DNA of 64,000 nucleotides. It comes from Sphingobium sp. SYK-6. GTDB lineage: Bacteria > Pseudomonadota > Alphaproteobacteria > Sphingomonadales > Sphingomonadaceae. Positions 17,840 through 27,431 of this stretch are shown here, in pieces; position 1 is the first letter of the stretch, and every line of letters begins with the position of its first letter. The notes under the pieces are model-generated. The model ran no database searches, was not told where the DNA came from, and saw only the letters and a program-made list of their open reading frames with translations. The translations under genes and the position numbers were made by a program. The stretch lies in assembly GCF_000283515.1 (NCBI RefSeq), contig NC_015976.1, positions 2,046,001-2,110,000 of the forward strand, written 5' to 3'.

Positions 17840-18386
17840 CGGCCCCCGGCGTTATTCTGGAAGTGTGATAACCACGATCCGCTTTGGCTTGATGGAATTG
17901 AACTATAGCAGTCCTCCGCGTCACCAAAGGGTCGCCAGACGCCATGCGCTCCGCAAAAGCGGGGTTCGCATGGCGAACAGGGCGATCACGCTGCCGGTGC
18001 ATTTGCCAGCCCTCGCTCAACAATGGGTCGGTCAGTATCAGCGATGCGCGTACGGCTTGCGGTAGGAGGCCCGTCGCAGCTCGCCTCTCGCAGCACATGA
18101 CTGATCCTGGCCGGCAACTATCCCGGCGTCTCACTGAAAGACTCCTCGGCGGGTTCGCCGACGACGCCTTCGGCCGGAAGAAGGCGACCGCAATCTTGAT
18201 GCCGCTCTTCGGAAACGGCATGATAGTTTGTGCGTCGGCGCCTTTGCGAGATAGCCGCATTTCTCCTTCCTCTCGGCAGCTGGCGATCAGTGTTCGCGGT
18301 GGCCCGTATCATTCCCCTGGTACTGCCCCGGAATCGCTCCCGTATCCGATCAGCAAGGCGCGGCCGCGCTCCCCTTCGAGCAGCGC
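17840..18386. other. Intergenic stretch, no supportable gene
   Basis: This 547-base gap lies between two converging genes. Open frames exist on both strands but none has a convincing ribosome site, codon bias or known motif. I see no terminator-quality hairpin with a U-tract. It may be decayed coding sequence. Confidence 0.5.
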
Positions 18387-20429
18387 TCAACCGCCGTCGC
18401 GCAGTTCCAGTCGATCGTCGAGAAGAACGCCTTTTTCGAACGTCCGGACACGAACAGCTCGCCGCCCATCGATCAGAACAGGGCCGACAATCTCTTCGCG
18501 ATCTGCCGAAACGCAATTCGACAGGACACGCTTTCCGGTCGGTCCGCCGACCGCCGGCTGGATTTCTACGCCATAGGATTTGAGCGCCCCCGCGACCGAG
18601 ACATATCCTTGGCTGACATCGCGCACCACCGCTTCGACCGGACGCGTCAATGGATCACCGAACCCCGATCCCCCGCCACCGCCGGTCGCATAGACATCAC
18701 CGGCCGCCAGTTGTGCGCGATGTTTCGCGGAAAGCCTCGTCAGGTGGATGCCGCCGCCGGGGAGAGCGACCTCGGCTTCCTCATTGAACGGCGGAGACAG
18801 CGCAGTGCCGCCGAATAACGCCTGCAATGGGTCCACCAGCGCATAGAGCTGATCCATATCCGCTTCGCCGATCCCACGCACGAGGATATTGTTGAGCGGC
18901 GGCGCCGGTTCGCCGCCCATCAAGCCGAAGCTGATCGGCCAAGCGTAACCCTGTCCTACCGCGAACACGGACCCGGCACCGCCCCGCATCTGGAAGGCCG
19001 ACGAGACGGTCGTGCCGCCGCGCAAGCGCCCTGCCCCGCCAGTATCGGGACATTCCCGCCGATAGAGATAAAGCAGCGGGAACGCCATCTCCGCCGTTTC
19101 GATGTCGCCGCTCGACGCTCCGGGGCCGTCGGGCAGGCCGCCTGAATCCATCCCGTCGCGCGCACCGCTTGCTGCCAGGCCCTGGCCTGTTTCCATCAGC
19201 ATCGTGCCGAAGGGCTGACCGCTCGTACGCGCACCGAATAGCTGGACGAGGTTAACATAGGACGCAAATCCCGCGAATGCGCGTTCTGGGCAATCCCCAT
19301 CCATGGCGGCGAGCCGCCCCAATGCACCCATGACGCCATAGGCCACGCTGCGCGCGGCGAGCACGGAGCCTCCCGAAACGCCCGCCGGCCAGACCGCGTC
19401 GCAGACCGTGCCGGGCTTGCTCCTGACGGTGACGCACCGTTCGACCGCAGCCGGAGTCCAGGGAAGGTCGTGACACAGAACCGCGAGCATGCCGGCGACC
19501 ACGCCCCCGTCCAGCGCGGTCCGAGTGCAGTTGAGCAGCGCCGGCGCCTGCGGGCTCGACGCCGAAAAATCGAGGACAAGCCCCTCGGGACCGTTCGCGA
19601 CGTCGATGACAATCGCATAGATGCTGTCGCTGTTCACGCCGTCGTCGTCGAGCAGCACCGTCTCGCGGAAAGTGACATGCGGCATCTCCTGCAGGCGGAG
19701 GCGCAGCTTGTGCTCCACCATCTCGATCATGCCCGCCAACACGTCGGTCAGCGTATCGACCGAATAGGTAGCGGCGACCTCGCGCAGCCGCTCGATAGCG
19801 ATATTGTTGGCCGCAATCTGAGCACGCAGGTCGAGCCGCATCAGGTGCGGCATGCGCGAGCGTCGCAGATACCCTGCCTCGACGTCAGCTTGCATGACTC
19901 CCCCGCGCACAATGCGGACCGGTGGAAAGACGGGTGCTTCCTCGAATATGGATCGAGCCCCCATCGCAAAGCCGCCAGGGACTGGACCGCCAACATCAAG
20001 CTGATGGATCACCGATCCGACCCAGCCGACCAACCGGCCGTCGATGAAGATCGGCGCCACACAGGCCACGTCATTCTGATGGAGCGCCCCCTTCCAGGGA
20101 TCGTTGCACAGGAACATGTCGCCCTCGTGCACGATGTCCCGGCCATAGTCGGCCAGGATCGACCGCACGACCCAGGGCGTGACCGCGGCCTGGGCCGAAA
20201 TATACAGACCCGACAATATGCCGTTTCCCTCGGCGTCCATCAAACAGGTATTGAAATCCCCTGCTTCGCTCGCAATCGGAGAGCCCGACATCGCCTTGAT
20301 CGTCGTTCCGAGTTCGCCCTGGATAACCCATAGCCGGTGCCGGAGGATCTCGAAGGTGACGGGATCGATCCGGACAAGCGCACCGGTCCTTGTGCTGCGC
20401 ACGGGCGTCAAATCAGTTGCGACGTTCAT
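18387..20429 (-). CDS. hyuB: Hydantoinase B/oxoprolinase-family subunit
   Basis: Protein of 680 residues resembling the HyuB half of ATP-dependent hydantoinase/5-oxoprolinase and the related acetone/acetophenone carboxylase subunits. Typical blocks are DPVTFEILRHRLWVIQGELGTTI near residue 20, GDMFLCNDPWKGALHQNDV, RIVRGGV and a glycine-rich C-terminal ATGGGGGSGFGDPLTRP. The ATG at 20429 follows GGAGGTC and overlaps the end of the upstream hyuA-type gene by 17 bases, so the two are translationally coupled; longer readings run inside hyuA. The pair may hydrolyse a cyclic amide or lactam, or carboxylate a ketone. The substrate cannot be fixed by sequence. Confidence 0.88.
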   Translation of the reverse strand: MNVATDLTPVRSTRTGALVRIDPVTFEILRHRLWVIQGELGTTIKAMSGSPIASEAGDFNTCLMDAEGNGILSGLYISAQAAVTPWVVRSILADYGRDIVHEGDMFLCNDPWKGALHQNDVACVAPIFIDGRLVGWVGSVIHQLDVGGPVPGGFAMGARSIFEEAPVFPPVRIVRGGVMQADVEAGYLRRSRMPHLMRLDLRAQIAANNIAIERLREVAATYSVDTLTDVLAGMIEMVEHKLRLRLQEMPHVTFRETVLLDDDGVNSDSIYAIVIDVANGPEGLVLDFSASSPQAPALLNCTRTALDGGVVAGMLAVLCHDLPWTPAAVERCVTVRSKPGTVCDAVWPAGVSGGSVLAARSVAYGVMGALGRLAAMDGDCPERAFAGFASYVNLVQLFGARTSGQPFGTMLMETGQGLAASGARDGMDSGGLPDGPGASSGDIETAEMAFPLLYLYRRECPDTGGAGRLRGGTTVSSAFQMRGGAGSVFAVGQGYAWPISFGLMGGEPAPPLNNILVRGIGEADMDQLYALVDPLQALFGGTALSPPFNEEAEVALPGGGIHLTRLSAKHRAQLAAGDVYATGGGGGSGFGDPLTRPVEAVVRDVSQGYVSVAGALKSYGVEIQPAVGGPTGKRVLSNCVSADREEIVGPVLIDGRRAVRVRTFEKGVLLDDRLELRDGG

Positions 20430-22542
20430 CGCGGACCTCCAACAAATTGATATCTCCACGCCAGCGCGCCGTCCAACCTGGTGGTATGACGACGGAGGTA
20501 TAGTTGCCGGTGACAATGGCGGGGCCGGCCACGCCCGCCGGTTCACGCGCCGCCGCGAATGTTGCGACCTCCGCGTCATATTCGACGCCGTCGATCCACA
20601 GCAGAACAGTATGGCCAAGACCGTTCTCGCCCCCATCTCGGTCACCGGCCCGTTGGCGCATCGGATTATCGGCCGCGATAGGTCGGGCCGCACGGGTCAC
20701 CGCAGCCGTCAACTCGATCAGATTGTTCGCATCGGATGCGCCGACGCCATAGCGCCGTTCATAGGCTTGCGTGAAGGCGGCGCCCAGATCGACATCCTCA
20801 TGCACCGGGATGCGCAACTCCTTGGCCTGTTGGTTGTAGCGCAACTCGGCAAAGCGCTCAAATCGAATGCCTTTCCCATCTTCCCGTTCCAGCTCGACCC
20901 GCATTTCCTCTTCCATCTGCCGATAGACGTCATTCAGCCAGTTCGCCTCGACGGGAAGCGTGGCATGGATCGAACGCGTCTTCACGCCGCCCTCCCGCGC
21001 GCCCAGCATCCCATAGGCAGAAAAGGCCGAGGCGAGCTCCGGCACCAGGAAACGGGTCACACCGAGCTCGCCGCAGAATGCCCCCGCATATTGCGCGCCG
21101 GCGCCGCCATAGACCAGCGGCACCGCGCGGCGCGGATCGACCGACCGCTCGATGCAGGCCTTGCGGATCAGATCCGCCATCTGCGCCGAAGCGATGCGCA
21201 ACACCGCCGCCGCGGCCGACTTCGCCGTCATGCCGGCCGGGCCGGCGATGGCGCGCTCGAGCGCGGCCCGCGCATGCGAAACCGATAGCGCGATACCGTT
21301 GGGCATGCGCGAATTCGGCGGCAGCCAGCCTGCCACCAACGCAGCGTCGGTCAGAGTCGGCTCCGCGCCACCGCGCTGATAGCAGGCGGGCCCCGGATCG
21401 CCGCCCGCGCTCCGTGGGCCGACGTGGATCAGTCCCAGTTCCTGATCGAAACTCGCCATCGAGCCCCCGCCCGTCCCGATCGAAGCGATCTCGAACGTCG
21501 GGACCGCGACGTTCAGCCTTTCGATGACCGGATGCTGGTTCCACTGAACATTGCCGTCATGGATGACGGTGACGTCCAGGCTCGTACCGCCCAGGTCGGC
21601 GCAGAGCAGCAATGGCAATTCATCGGGCGCATCGGTTGTCAGCGCCCGCGCGCCCACAACTCCGCCGATCGGACCCGAAAACAAGCTCGGGACCGCATTG
21701 CGGCCGACTTGCTCGACGCGTTCGAGATCACCCCAGGCTCGCGTCATCAGGATCCGCCCGGCGAAACCGCGGCGCCGCAATTCGCCGTCCAATGCGTCCA
21801 GATAGCTATCGGCGATACCGCCGATATAGGCGTTCAGCGCACAGGTCGCGAACCGCTCATATTCGCCGACCATGGTCGACAGGTCGGACGAGCAGGTGAT
21901 CCGCGCACCGGGTATCACCTCGGCGATCACGCGCGCGGCCGCCTGCTCGTTCGCTGGATTGACGCACGACCAGAGAAAATTGACAGCGAATGCGGTCACA
22001 CCCTGATCGCGCAACCTTTGCGCCGCAAGGCGCACTTCCTCTACATCGACTGGCTTTACGATATCACCGGCCGCGTCGATCCGTTCGCGAATCCCTTCAA
22101 TCAGATTCTTGTCCCGAAACAGCGCAGATTTGTTCAGCTTTGCGAGATCGGTCCGCTCCCACTCGGCAAGACCGGCGACCTTCTGGTGCACGCGGCCGAT
22201 CGAAAGCGTATCCTCAAAGCCGGCCGTAGTCAGGATTCCGACGGTTGCGCCAGCACCGGTGAGCGTGGCGTTGAGCATCGCGGTGGTCCCATGCGCCAGC
22301 ACCGATGTTCGCGCCAATACATCATCCAGGCCTCCGATATCCCGCGCCGCGTCCTCGATCGCCGCCACGATGCCGTGCCAAAGCCTGCCCGGCGTCGACA
22401 ATGCCTTGCCGATCACCAATCCATGCGGTCCGGCGATGGCACAGTCGGTGAAGGTGCCGCCTGTGTCGGTCCCGATAAGCAGTGGCCCCTGCCATGCAAC
22501 GCTGGATTGGTGAGGGCTTGAAACGGTCATTTCGATCGCCAT
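20413..22542 (-). CDS. hyuA: Hydantoinase A/oxoprolinase-family subunit
   Basis: Protein of 709 residues of the actin/HSP70-like ATPase fold used by HyuA, 5-oxoprolinase and acetone carboxylase beta subunits. GTDTGGTFTD near residue 25 is the phosphate-binding motif. Others are AHGTTAMLNATL, TSSDLSTMVGEYERFAT-like (with SDLS), CADLGGTSLDVTVI, GTGGGSMA and GGDPGPACY. The likely start is ATG 22542 (an ATG at 22530 is also possible); upstream in-frame codons have no ribosome site. It is coupled to hyuB downstream. No separate small gamma-like subunit gene is seen, arguing against a classical acetone carboxylase. Cytoplasmic. Confidence 0.88.
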   Translation of the reverse strand: MAIEMTVSSPHQSSVAWQGPLLIGTDTGGTFTDCAIAGPHGLVIGKALSTPGRLWHGIVAAIEDAARDIGGLDDVLARTSVLAHGTTAMLNATLTGAGATVGILTTAGFEDTLSIGRVHQKVAGLAEWERTDLAKLNKSALFRDKNLIEGIRERIDAAGDIVKPVDVEEVRLAAQRLRDQGVTAFAVNFLWSCVNPANEQAAARVIAEVIPGARITCSSDLSTMVGEYERFATCALNAYIGGIADSYLDALDGELRRRGFAGRILMTRAWGDLERVEQVGRNAVPSLFSGPIGGVVGARALTTDAPDELPLLLCADLGGTSLDVTVIHDGNVQWNQHPVIERLNVAVPTFEIASIGTGGGSMASFDQELGLIHVGPRSAGGDPGPACYQRGGAEPTLTDAALVAGWLPPNSRMPNGIALSVSHARAALERAIAGPAGMTAKSAAAAVLRIASAQMADLIRKACIERSVDPRRAVPLVYGGAGAQYAGAFCGELGVTRFLVPELASAFSAYGMLGAREGGVKTRSIHATLPVEANWLNDVYRQMEEEMRVELEREDGKGIRFERFAELRYNQQAKELRIPVHEDVDLGAAFTQAYERRYGVGASDANNLIELTAAVTRAARPIAADNPMRQRAGDRDGGENGLGHTVLLWIDGVEYDAEVATFAAAREPAGVAGPAIVTGNYTSVVIPPGWTARWRGDINLLEVRDERRN

Positions 22543-22721
22543 GGTAACTCTTTGCACAAGGGATGTGGGGCTTCTCCGGCGGGCTGACTCGCGAGCGGCG
22601 GAAGCTTGGCTTGTATAGGAATGGGTCTGTTGGTATGTCAACTAAAGTTGGTGCGTTGCCTTGCTGCGCTGCCGGCACGAGAACCGCGCCAATCACATGA
22701 ATATCGTTTCGGGGAGGAATT

Positions 22722-23525
22722 ATGGTCACAATGAAAAAGGCGCTGGTCACTGGCTCGTCATCGGGGATCGGCGCCGCCTTTGCAGCGCACCTCGCAAGAC
22801 AGGGAAGCGACCTGGTCCTGGTGGCCCGGCGCCAGGATCGACTGGAGACGCTCGCCGAGCGCCTTCGCGGCGAAACGGGCGTGTCAGTGGAGGTTTTGAA
22901 GGCCGATCTTGCTGATCCAACGGACTTGCATCGCATCGAGGAACGGATCGAGCAGGGCGACGACATCGATCTCCTGGTCAACAACGCCGGCATTGGCGAT
23001 ATCGCACATTTTGTCGATCAAGAACGCGATACGCACGAGCGGATGATTGCAGTGAACGTCCTCGCGCTCACACGCCTCAGCCATGCCGCCATTCCCGGAA
23101 TGGTGGAGCGCGGCGGAGGCACCATCATCAATGTCGCCTCGGGTTTTGCTTTCGACTACATGCCCGGCGCCTCGGTCTATGCCGCGACCAAATCCTACGT
23201 CGCCCAACTGACCCATGTGCTTGACGCGGAACTGCGCGAAAAAGGAATGCGCTTCCAGGCGCTGGTGCCCGGTCTCACGCGCACCGAGCTTGGCGGCGAC
23301 GCGGAATTTTTCGATATGTTCCCGCCGGAGCATGTGATGTCGCCAGAGGTCCTGGTCGAGGTTTCGCTCGCCAGTCTCGAGTTAGGCGAACGCGTCTGCA
23401 TCCCGCGCCTCGCAGACATTGGGGAATGGGAACGCGCCCATGCCGCAATCAGGGCGGTCGGCAAAAGCCCGCCACATAACCAGGTGGCGCCGCGATATGG
23501 CCTGGATCAGCAATCGGCGGGGTGA
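22722..23525 (+). CDS. Short-chain dehydrogenase/reductase
   Basis: Classical SDR of 267 residues, with TGSSSGIGAAFA near residue 10, NNAG near 88, NVASG near 140 and the catalytic YAATKSYV near 155. The region PGLTRTEL matches the DltE/YqjQ-like subgroup. GGGGAGGAATT gives a strong ribosome site for the ATG at 22722. It is divergent from hyuA and followed immediately by a tandem SnoaL protein gene. Likely oxidises or reduces an intermediate of the local pathway; substrate unknown. Confidence 0.9.
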   Translation: MVTMKKALVTGSSSGIGAAFAAHLARQGSDLVLVARRQDRLETLAERLRGETGVSVEVLKADLADPTDLHRIEERIEQGDDIDLLVNNAGIGDIAHFVDQERDTHERMIAVNVLALTRLSHAAIPGMVERGGGTIINVASGFAFDYMPGASVYAATKSYVAQLTHVLDAELREKGMRFQALVPGLTRTELGGDAEFFDMFPPEHVMSPEVLVEVSLASLELGERVCIPRLADIGEWERAHAAIRAVGKSPPHNQVAPRYGLDQQSAG

Positions 23526-23530
23526 CACTC

Positions 23531-24496
23531 ATGACGGTATCGGCATCTCCTCTCTTGCTTGCGTTGCTACCATTGACGCTGGCGCTCTCCGGGCAGGCTG
23601 GCGCTCCCCCTCAGGCTCAGGACCAGTCCGCGCATACAACCAGCAATCTGACCGAATCCACACGCGCAGTCGCTCATGGCTTTCTGGAACAAATGTTCGT
23701 GATTGGCGACATGCGCGGCGCCTATGACCGCTTCGTCGACCCGAATTTCATTCAGCATAATCCCGAGATCGGCGACGGCATCGTCGCGCATCGGGCATTC
23801 TTTGCCGAGAAGGCGAAGTTGGCGGGAAATACGGGCAGCTGGGCGAACGTCAACAATATCCTCCTGGTCGATGGTGATCTGTTCGCGCTGCATCATCATG
23901 TTTTCACAGGCCCAAAGGATTCCGGACGGGTGTTCGTGGACATATGGCGCGTCAGGGACGGACGGATCGTCGAGCATTGGGACGTGATCCAGCCCATCCC
24001 TGCCCAACAGGCACACCGCAATGGGATGGCGTGCGGGAAAGGCGAGGACTATGCGAGTGCCCGCGCGATAGGCAACACATTGGCAAAACCGACATGCGGC
24101 CTACCCGATCCGTCGTCATCGCGGAGCGCTTCACTCAAAGTGATCGACAGCTATGCGGGCGCGCTCCGCAAAGGGGATGTTCGCGCCGCTACAGAGACGT
24201 GGCTTTCTCCAGACTATCGTCAGCACAGCCCCATGGTCGGCGATGGCGTCCAGGGCGCACTCGACTTTCTGCTGGCCGAATTCGGCAAGGGTGTGAGCGC
24301 CATGCCCAAGATGGGGGCGATTCGAACCATCGCCGAGGGCGATTATGTGATGCATCATCGGTTGACCACCTACGCCGATGGTCGCGAAACCGCGAATGTC
24401 GATATCTTCAGGATTGGCGTCGGGAGGATCAACGAGCATTGGGATCTGAAGCAGCCAGTCCCGGATGAGGCCGCCAATCGTAACGGAATGTGGTAA
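23531..24496 (+). CDS. Exported protein with two tandem SnoaL-like domains
   Basis: Protein of 321 residues with a signal peptide (MTVSASPLLLALLPLTLALSG) and two SnoaL repeats. The first runs to about residue 165 and ends IVEHWDVIQPIPAQQAHRNGM; the second spans about 190-321 and ends INEHWDLKQPVPDEAANRNGM, so the duplication is clear even at the C-terminal signature. ATG 23531 is chosen over the GTG 9 bases earlier, which overlaps the SDR stop. It lies directly after the SDR gene, so they are probably one operon. Periplasmic location is expected. Each repeat could bind one ligand; reaction unknown. Confidence 0.82.
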   Translation: MTVSASPLLLALLPLTLALSGQAGAPPQAQDQSAHTTSNLTESTRAVAHGFLEQMFVIGDMRGAYDRFVDPNFIQHNPEIGDGIVAHRAFFAEKAKLAGNTGSWANVNNILLVDGDLFALHHHVFTGPKDSGRVFVDIWRVRDGRIVEHWDVIQPIPAQQAHRNGMACGKGEDYASARAIGNTLAKPTCGLPDPSSSRSASLKVIDSYAGALRKGDVRAATETWLSPDYRQHSPMVGDGVQGALDFLLAEFGKGVSAMPKMGAIRTIAEGDYVMHHRLTTYADGRETANVDIFRIGVGRINEHWDLKQPVPDEAANRNGMW

Positions 24497-24920
24497 GACT
24501 GACCGCTATTCGAAACACCTTGTTCACTTATTCCCTGCGCTAACGTGCACCGTTTTCTGGCACGCGATAAGTGCTACCGGGTCTGCACACAGCTCGCCAT
24601 AAGCCCATAAAATTCGTCCGCGAAAGCCGCAACCGACATCTCGCATCGCTTCGTCATGGTTCGCACTTCCCGCGTGCTTCGGCTGTCTACCGTCTGCATC
24701 CGGCCGCGCGCGCTGGCTCCTTGCGCTCGCGCGATGCATCAGCGGCGACACCGATGCTGCATATCAGCTAACGATACCAGATAATATTTTGCATTATAGA
24801 CGGGCCGCCCCGGATTGATATAGGTCCTGCATCTGGCGCCCGCTTTCAGGGCAGCCTGGCGGGGAAAACATCCGCAGGACGGCATGCATCGATCAGGATG
24901 GCATAGGAGAGGCAGAAAAC
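24497..24920. other. Intergenic stretch, likely promoter region of the permease gene
   Basis: No gene is supported in these 424 bases. The part near 24780-24830 is A/T-richer than its surroundings and may hold the promoter of the permease gene at 24921. No strong hairpin follows the SnoaL gene. Confidence 0.5.
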
Positions 24921-26297
24921 ATGGTCCCATCAATAGCCTCGATGGATGCATCGGACTCCGGAGATGGAGGTCGATGGACTGCTTTGCAGGTGCGTTTGAT
25001 GGCTACGGTCATGCTGATCAACGTGATCGACGGCATCGACTATCAATTGCTCGCCGTCAGCCTTTCGACAATCGCGCGCGAATGGAATGAACCCGCCGAA
25101 GCGTTCCGCATTGCGATGACGGCAGGATTTTTCGGCGCCGCATTGAGCACTCCGATCGGGGGCTGGCTAGGGGACCGCATCGGCCGAAAACGCGCAATCA
25201 TTCTGGGTGTGCTTTTGTTCAGCACATTCACCACGTCGATGGGTCTGTGCCGAACAATCCCGCAGCTCATCATCGCGCGCTTCATCAGCGGATTCGGTCT
25301 TGGTATCTGCCTGCCTCCGATGCTGGCGCTTGTAGTGGAAACTGCACGTCCCCGCCAACGCGGCACAGTCGTGTCCCTGACCATGCTGAGCAGCCCCCTG
25401 GGAATCGCGCTCGCGGGCTTACTCGCCCCTGTGATCATCCCTGCATATGGCTGGCGAATGTTGTTCGTTATCTGCGGCTCCGCGGCGATCGGAATTGGGC
25501 TGATCGCGATGGCGGCGCTTATAGAATCTCCCGTCTGGTTGTTGCGCTCGGCGAGCAATCACAGCCGCGCCAAAGCCCTTGCCCAGAGCCTCGGCATTGC
25601 GCTTTCTTCGTCTCGGCAAGGCGACGGGGAAGCATCCCGAAGGTCTCCAATCCGGGCTGTCTTTACCGCCGCGCGTCCCTTATCGCTTTTCGCACTCTTC
25701 GCGGCGATGTTCTCGATCTATGTAACGATGAGCATTGTCCTGAGCTGGTTGCCTGCTTTCCTGGCCATGAGGCAATTTCCGTTACAATTGTCCAGTACCG
25801 TAATCTCCGCCTGGAGCGTCGCAGGCATTGCCGGAACTTTGCTGGCCGGTTTGGCTATAACCCTGCTCGGGATGGCGCGGGGCGTCGGCTATATTCTGTT
25901 CGGGACCGCCCTTGCGCTCGTCCTGACCGGTGCTGTTACAACCTTCGTCGATCCCAGAGTCGGCACTGGCGTTACGGTGTTTTTTGCTTTCGTCGCGCTT
26001 TCGGGCATGGGTGTGAGCGCAACGATCACTGCGCTGTTTGCCGCCGCAACTGAAGCCTTTCCGACGGATGCCCGCGCGACCGGTGTGGGCATCATATCCC
26101 TTTCCGGCAAGATCGGCGGGATTGCCGGCGCGGCGCTTGGCTCGTTCACGCTCACATTCACAGCTATATCGAGCTTCTTCTGGACGGCCGGTGCCGTCGC
26201 ACTGCTGGCTTGGATCATGTTCGCATTGCACCTCGCCAGTCGCGGAACGCCAAGGGTATCTGAGCCGTCCAATCTCGAATCACAACGTTCGATCTGA
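24921..26297 (+). CDS. MFS permease, AAHS type
   Basis: Inner-membrane transporter of 458 residues with 12 helices. Helix 1 contains VIDGIDYQLLAVSL, keeping both aspartates of the AAHS DGxD motif. Motif A is GWLGDRIGRKR, and RFISGFGLGICLPPMLALV marks helix 4. AGGAGAGG precedes the ATG by about 8 bases. It resembles the permease at 11800 closely in layout. It is expected to import an organic acid with protons. Convergent with the pentapeptide-repeat gene. Confidence 0.88.
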   Translation: MVPSIASMDASDSGDGGRWTALQVRLMATVMLINVIDGIDYQLLAVSLSTIAREWNEPAEAFRIAMTAGFFGAALSTPIGGWLGDRIGRKRAIILGVLLFSTFTTSMGLCRTIPQLIIARFISGFGLGICLPPMLALVVETARPRQRGTVVSLTMLSSPLGIALAGLLAPVIIPAYGWRMLFVICGSAAIGIGLIAMAALIESPVWLLRSASNHSRAKALAQSLGIALSSSRQGDGEASRRSPIRAVFTAARPLSLFALFAAMFSIYVTMSIVLSWLPAFLAMRQFPLQLSSTVISAWSVAGIAGTLLAGLAITLLGMARGVGYILFGTALALVLTGAVTTFVDPRVGTGVTVFFAFVALSGMGVSATITALFAAATEAFPTDARATGVGIISLSGKIGGIAGAALGSFTLTFTAISSFFWTAGAVALLAWIMFALHLASRGTPRVSEPSNLESQRSI

Positions 26298-26368
26298 GTT
26301 GGAAACAAATCGCACGTCCTGGCGGGTGCCTCGGGAACGACATCCGTTCACTTCGGGACGTGCATGCA

Positions 26369-27097
26369 TCAACGCACGTTCAGTCCCAACTCGCTCAGGA
26401 GCTGACCCGCCTGCTCGCGTGAAATGGTGGCGCCGCGAAACAGATTCGCGTCGACAAGCCGCAAGCCGCCCAGATCAGCGCCGCGCAGATCAGCCCCCTC
26501 AAACCGCGAGCCGGTCATGATCGCCTCGCGCAAACTGCACTCTTCGAAGATCGTGGCCCGAAAATCGCACTTCCGCAGGTCAGCGTGGCTGAAGTCGATC
26601 TTTTTCAAGACCTTCTTGCGGAAAGAGTAGCCCGGCAGCTTGGCGTGGATCAACAAGCTTTCCTCGAAGCGGACGTCGAGCCCTTTCGCTTCCGAAAGGT
26701 CCGCACCCGTCAGTTTGCATCGCTCGAATATCGCGGTTGCGAGGATCGACCGCCGTAGAACGCAATTGTTGAGGTCGCTTGCGATGAAGGTTGCGTCGCT
26801 CAGATCGCTTCCGACGAATTGGGCGAGCGCCGCGCGACAAGATCGCCAGGCCGTACTTTCCAGCCTCGAGCCAGTGAAGTCGCCTCGCCGCAAGTTGCAG
26901 CGCTCGAATGTCCAGCGCGATAGGTCCAGCCCGCTCAGGTCAGCATCCTCAAGATCGCAATCGATCAGATGGGACGGTGACGAGGTCGCGAGCAAGCACT
27001 CAATGTCGGCTCGCGTTAGCGCCCTATCGCGAACAGAGCGATCGGAAAACAGATCATCCATCTGGAGCTGGTAACCCGGTCCGGCGGCGTTTTCCAT
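26369..27097 (-). CDS. Pentapeptide-repeat protein, Qnr-like C-terminus
   Basis: Protein of 242 residues built largely of A(D/N)LxX repeats, for example CDLEDADLSGLDLSRWTFER, FVGSDLSDATFIASDLNN, CKLTGADLSEAKG and FEGADLRGADLGGLRL. This forms a right-handed quadrilateral beta-helix that mimics DNA in the Qnr/MfpA gyrase-protecting proteins. The C-terminus (ISREQAGQLLSELGLNV) is an amphipathic helix like the one closing Qnr proteins. The start is uncertain: ATG 27097, ATG 27061 or GTG 27121, none with a good ribosome site. It stands alone between a permease and a TonB receptor. Gyrase protection is only a possibility; no quinolone phenotype can be inferred. Confidence 0.8.
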   Translation of the reverse strand: MENAAGPGYQLQMDDLFSDRSVRDRALTRADIECLLATSSPSHLIDCDLEDADLSGLDLSRWTFERCNLRRGDFTGSRLESTAWRSCRAALAQFVGSDLSDATFIASDLNNCVLRRSILATAIFERCKLTGADLSEAKGLDVRFEESLLIHAKLPGYSFRKKVLKKIDFSHADLRKCDFRATIFEECSLREAIMTGSRFEGADLRGADLGGLRLVDANLFRGATISREQAGQLLSELGLNVR

Positions 27098-27431
27098 AAC
27101 ATCCGTGCAGTGACGGCTCACAAGGAGCGATGGCGGAAATCGGTGAAATCCGCAAAGGCCATGAAGGCCACAATCCTGCCGGCAAAAAAACCATCGTCAA
27201 ACTCTTTCGATGCAAGCGTCCGTCGACGGATCCGCCCTGGCCCGGGCCGTACCGGACATTCGGGCGATCCATCCTCGCTTACACGGGGCGAGCGGTTGTA
27301 GCATGAACTGTAACACGATTGTGCTATACTATCTTGCATTTTCATTGGCGCTCATTTACCCCCCAAACCAGCTTGGCAGCGCAAGAACTTGCTCGGCGAC
27401 AACGGAACCCGGTGCATTGGGGAGGATGATC

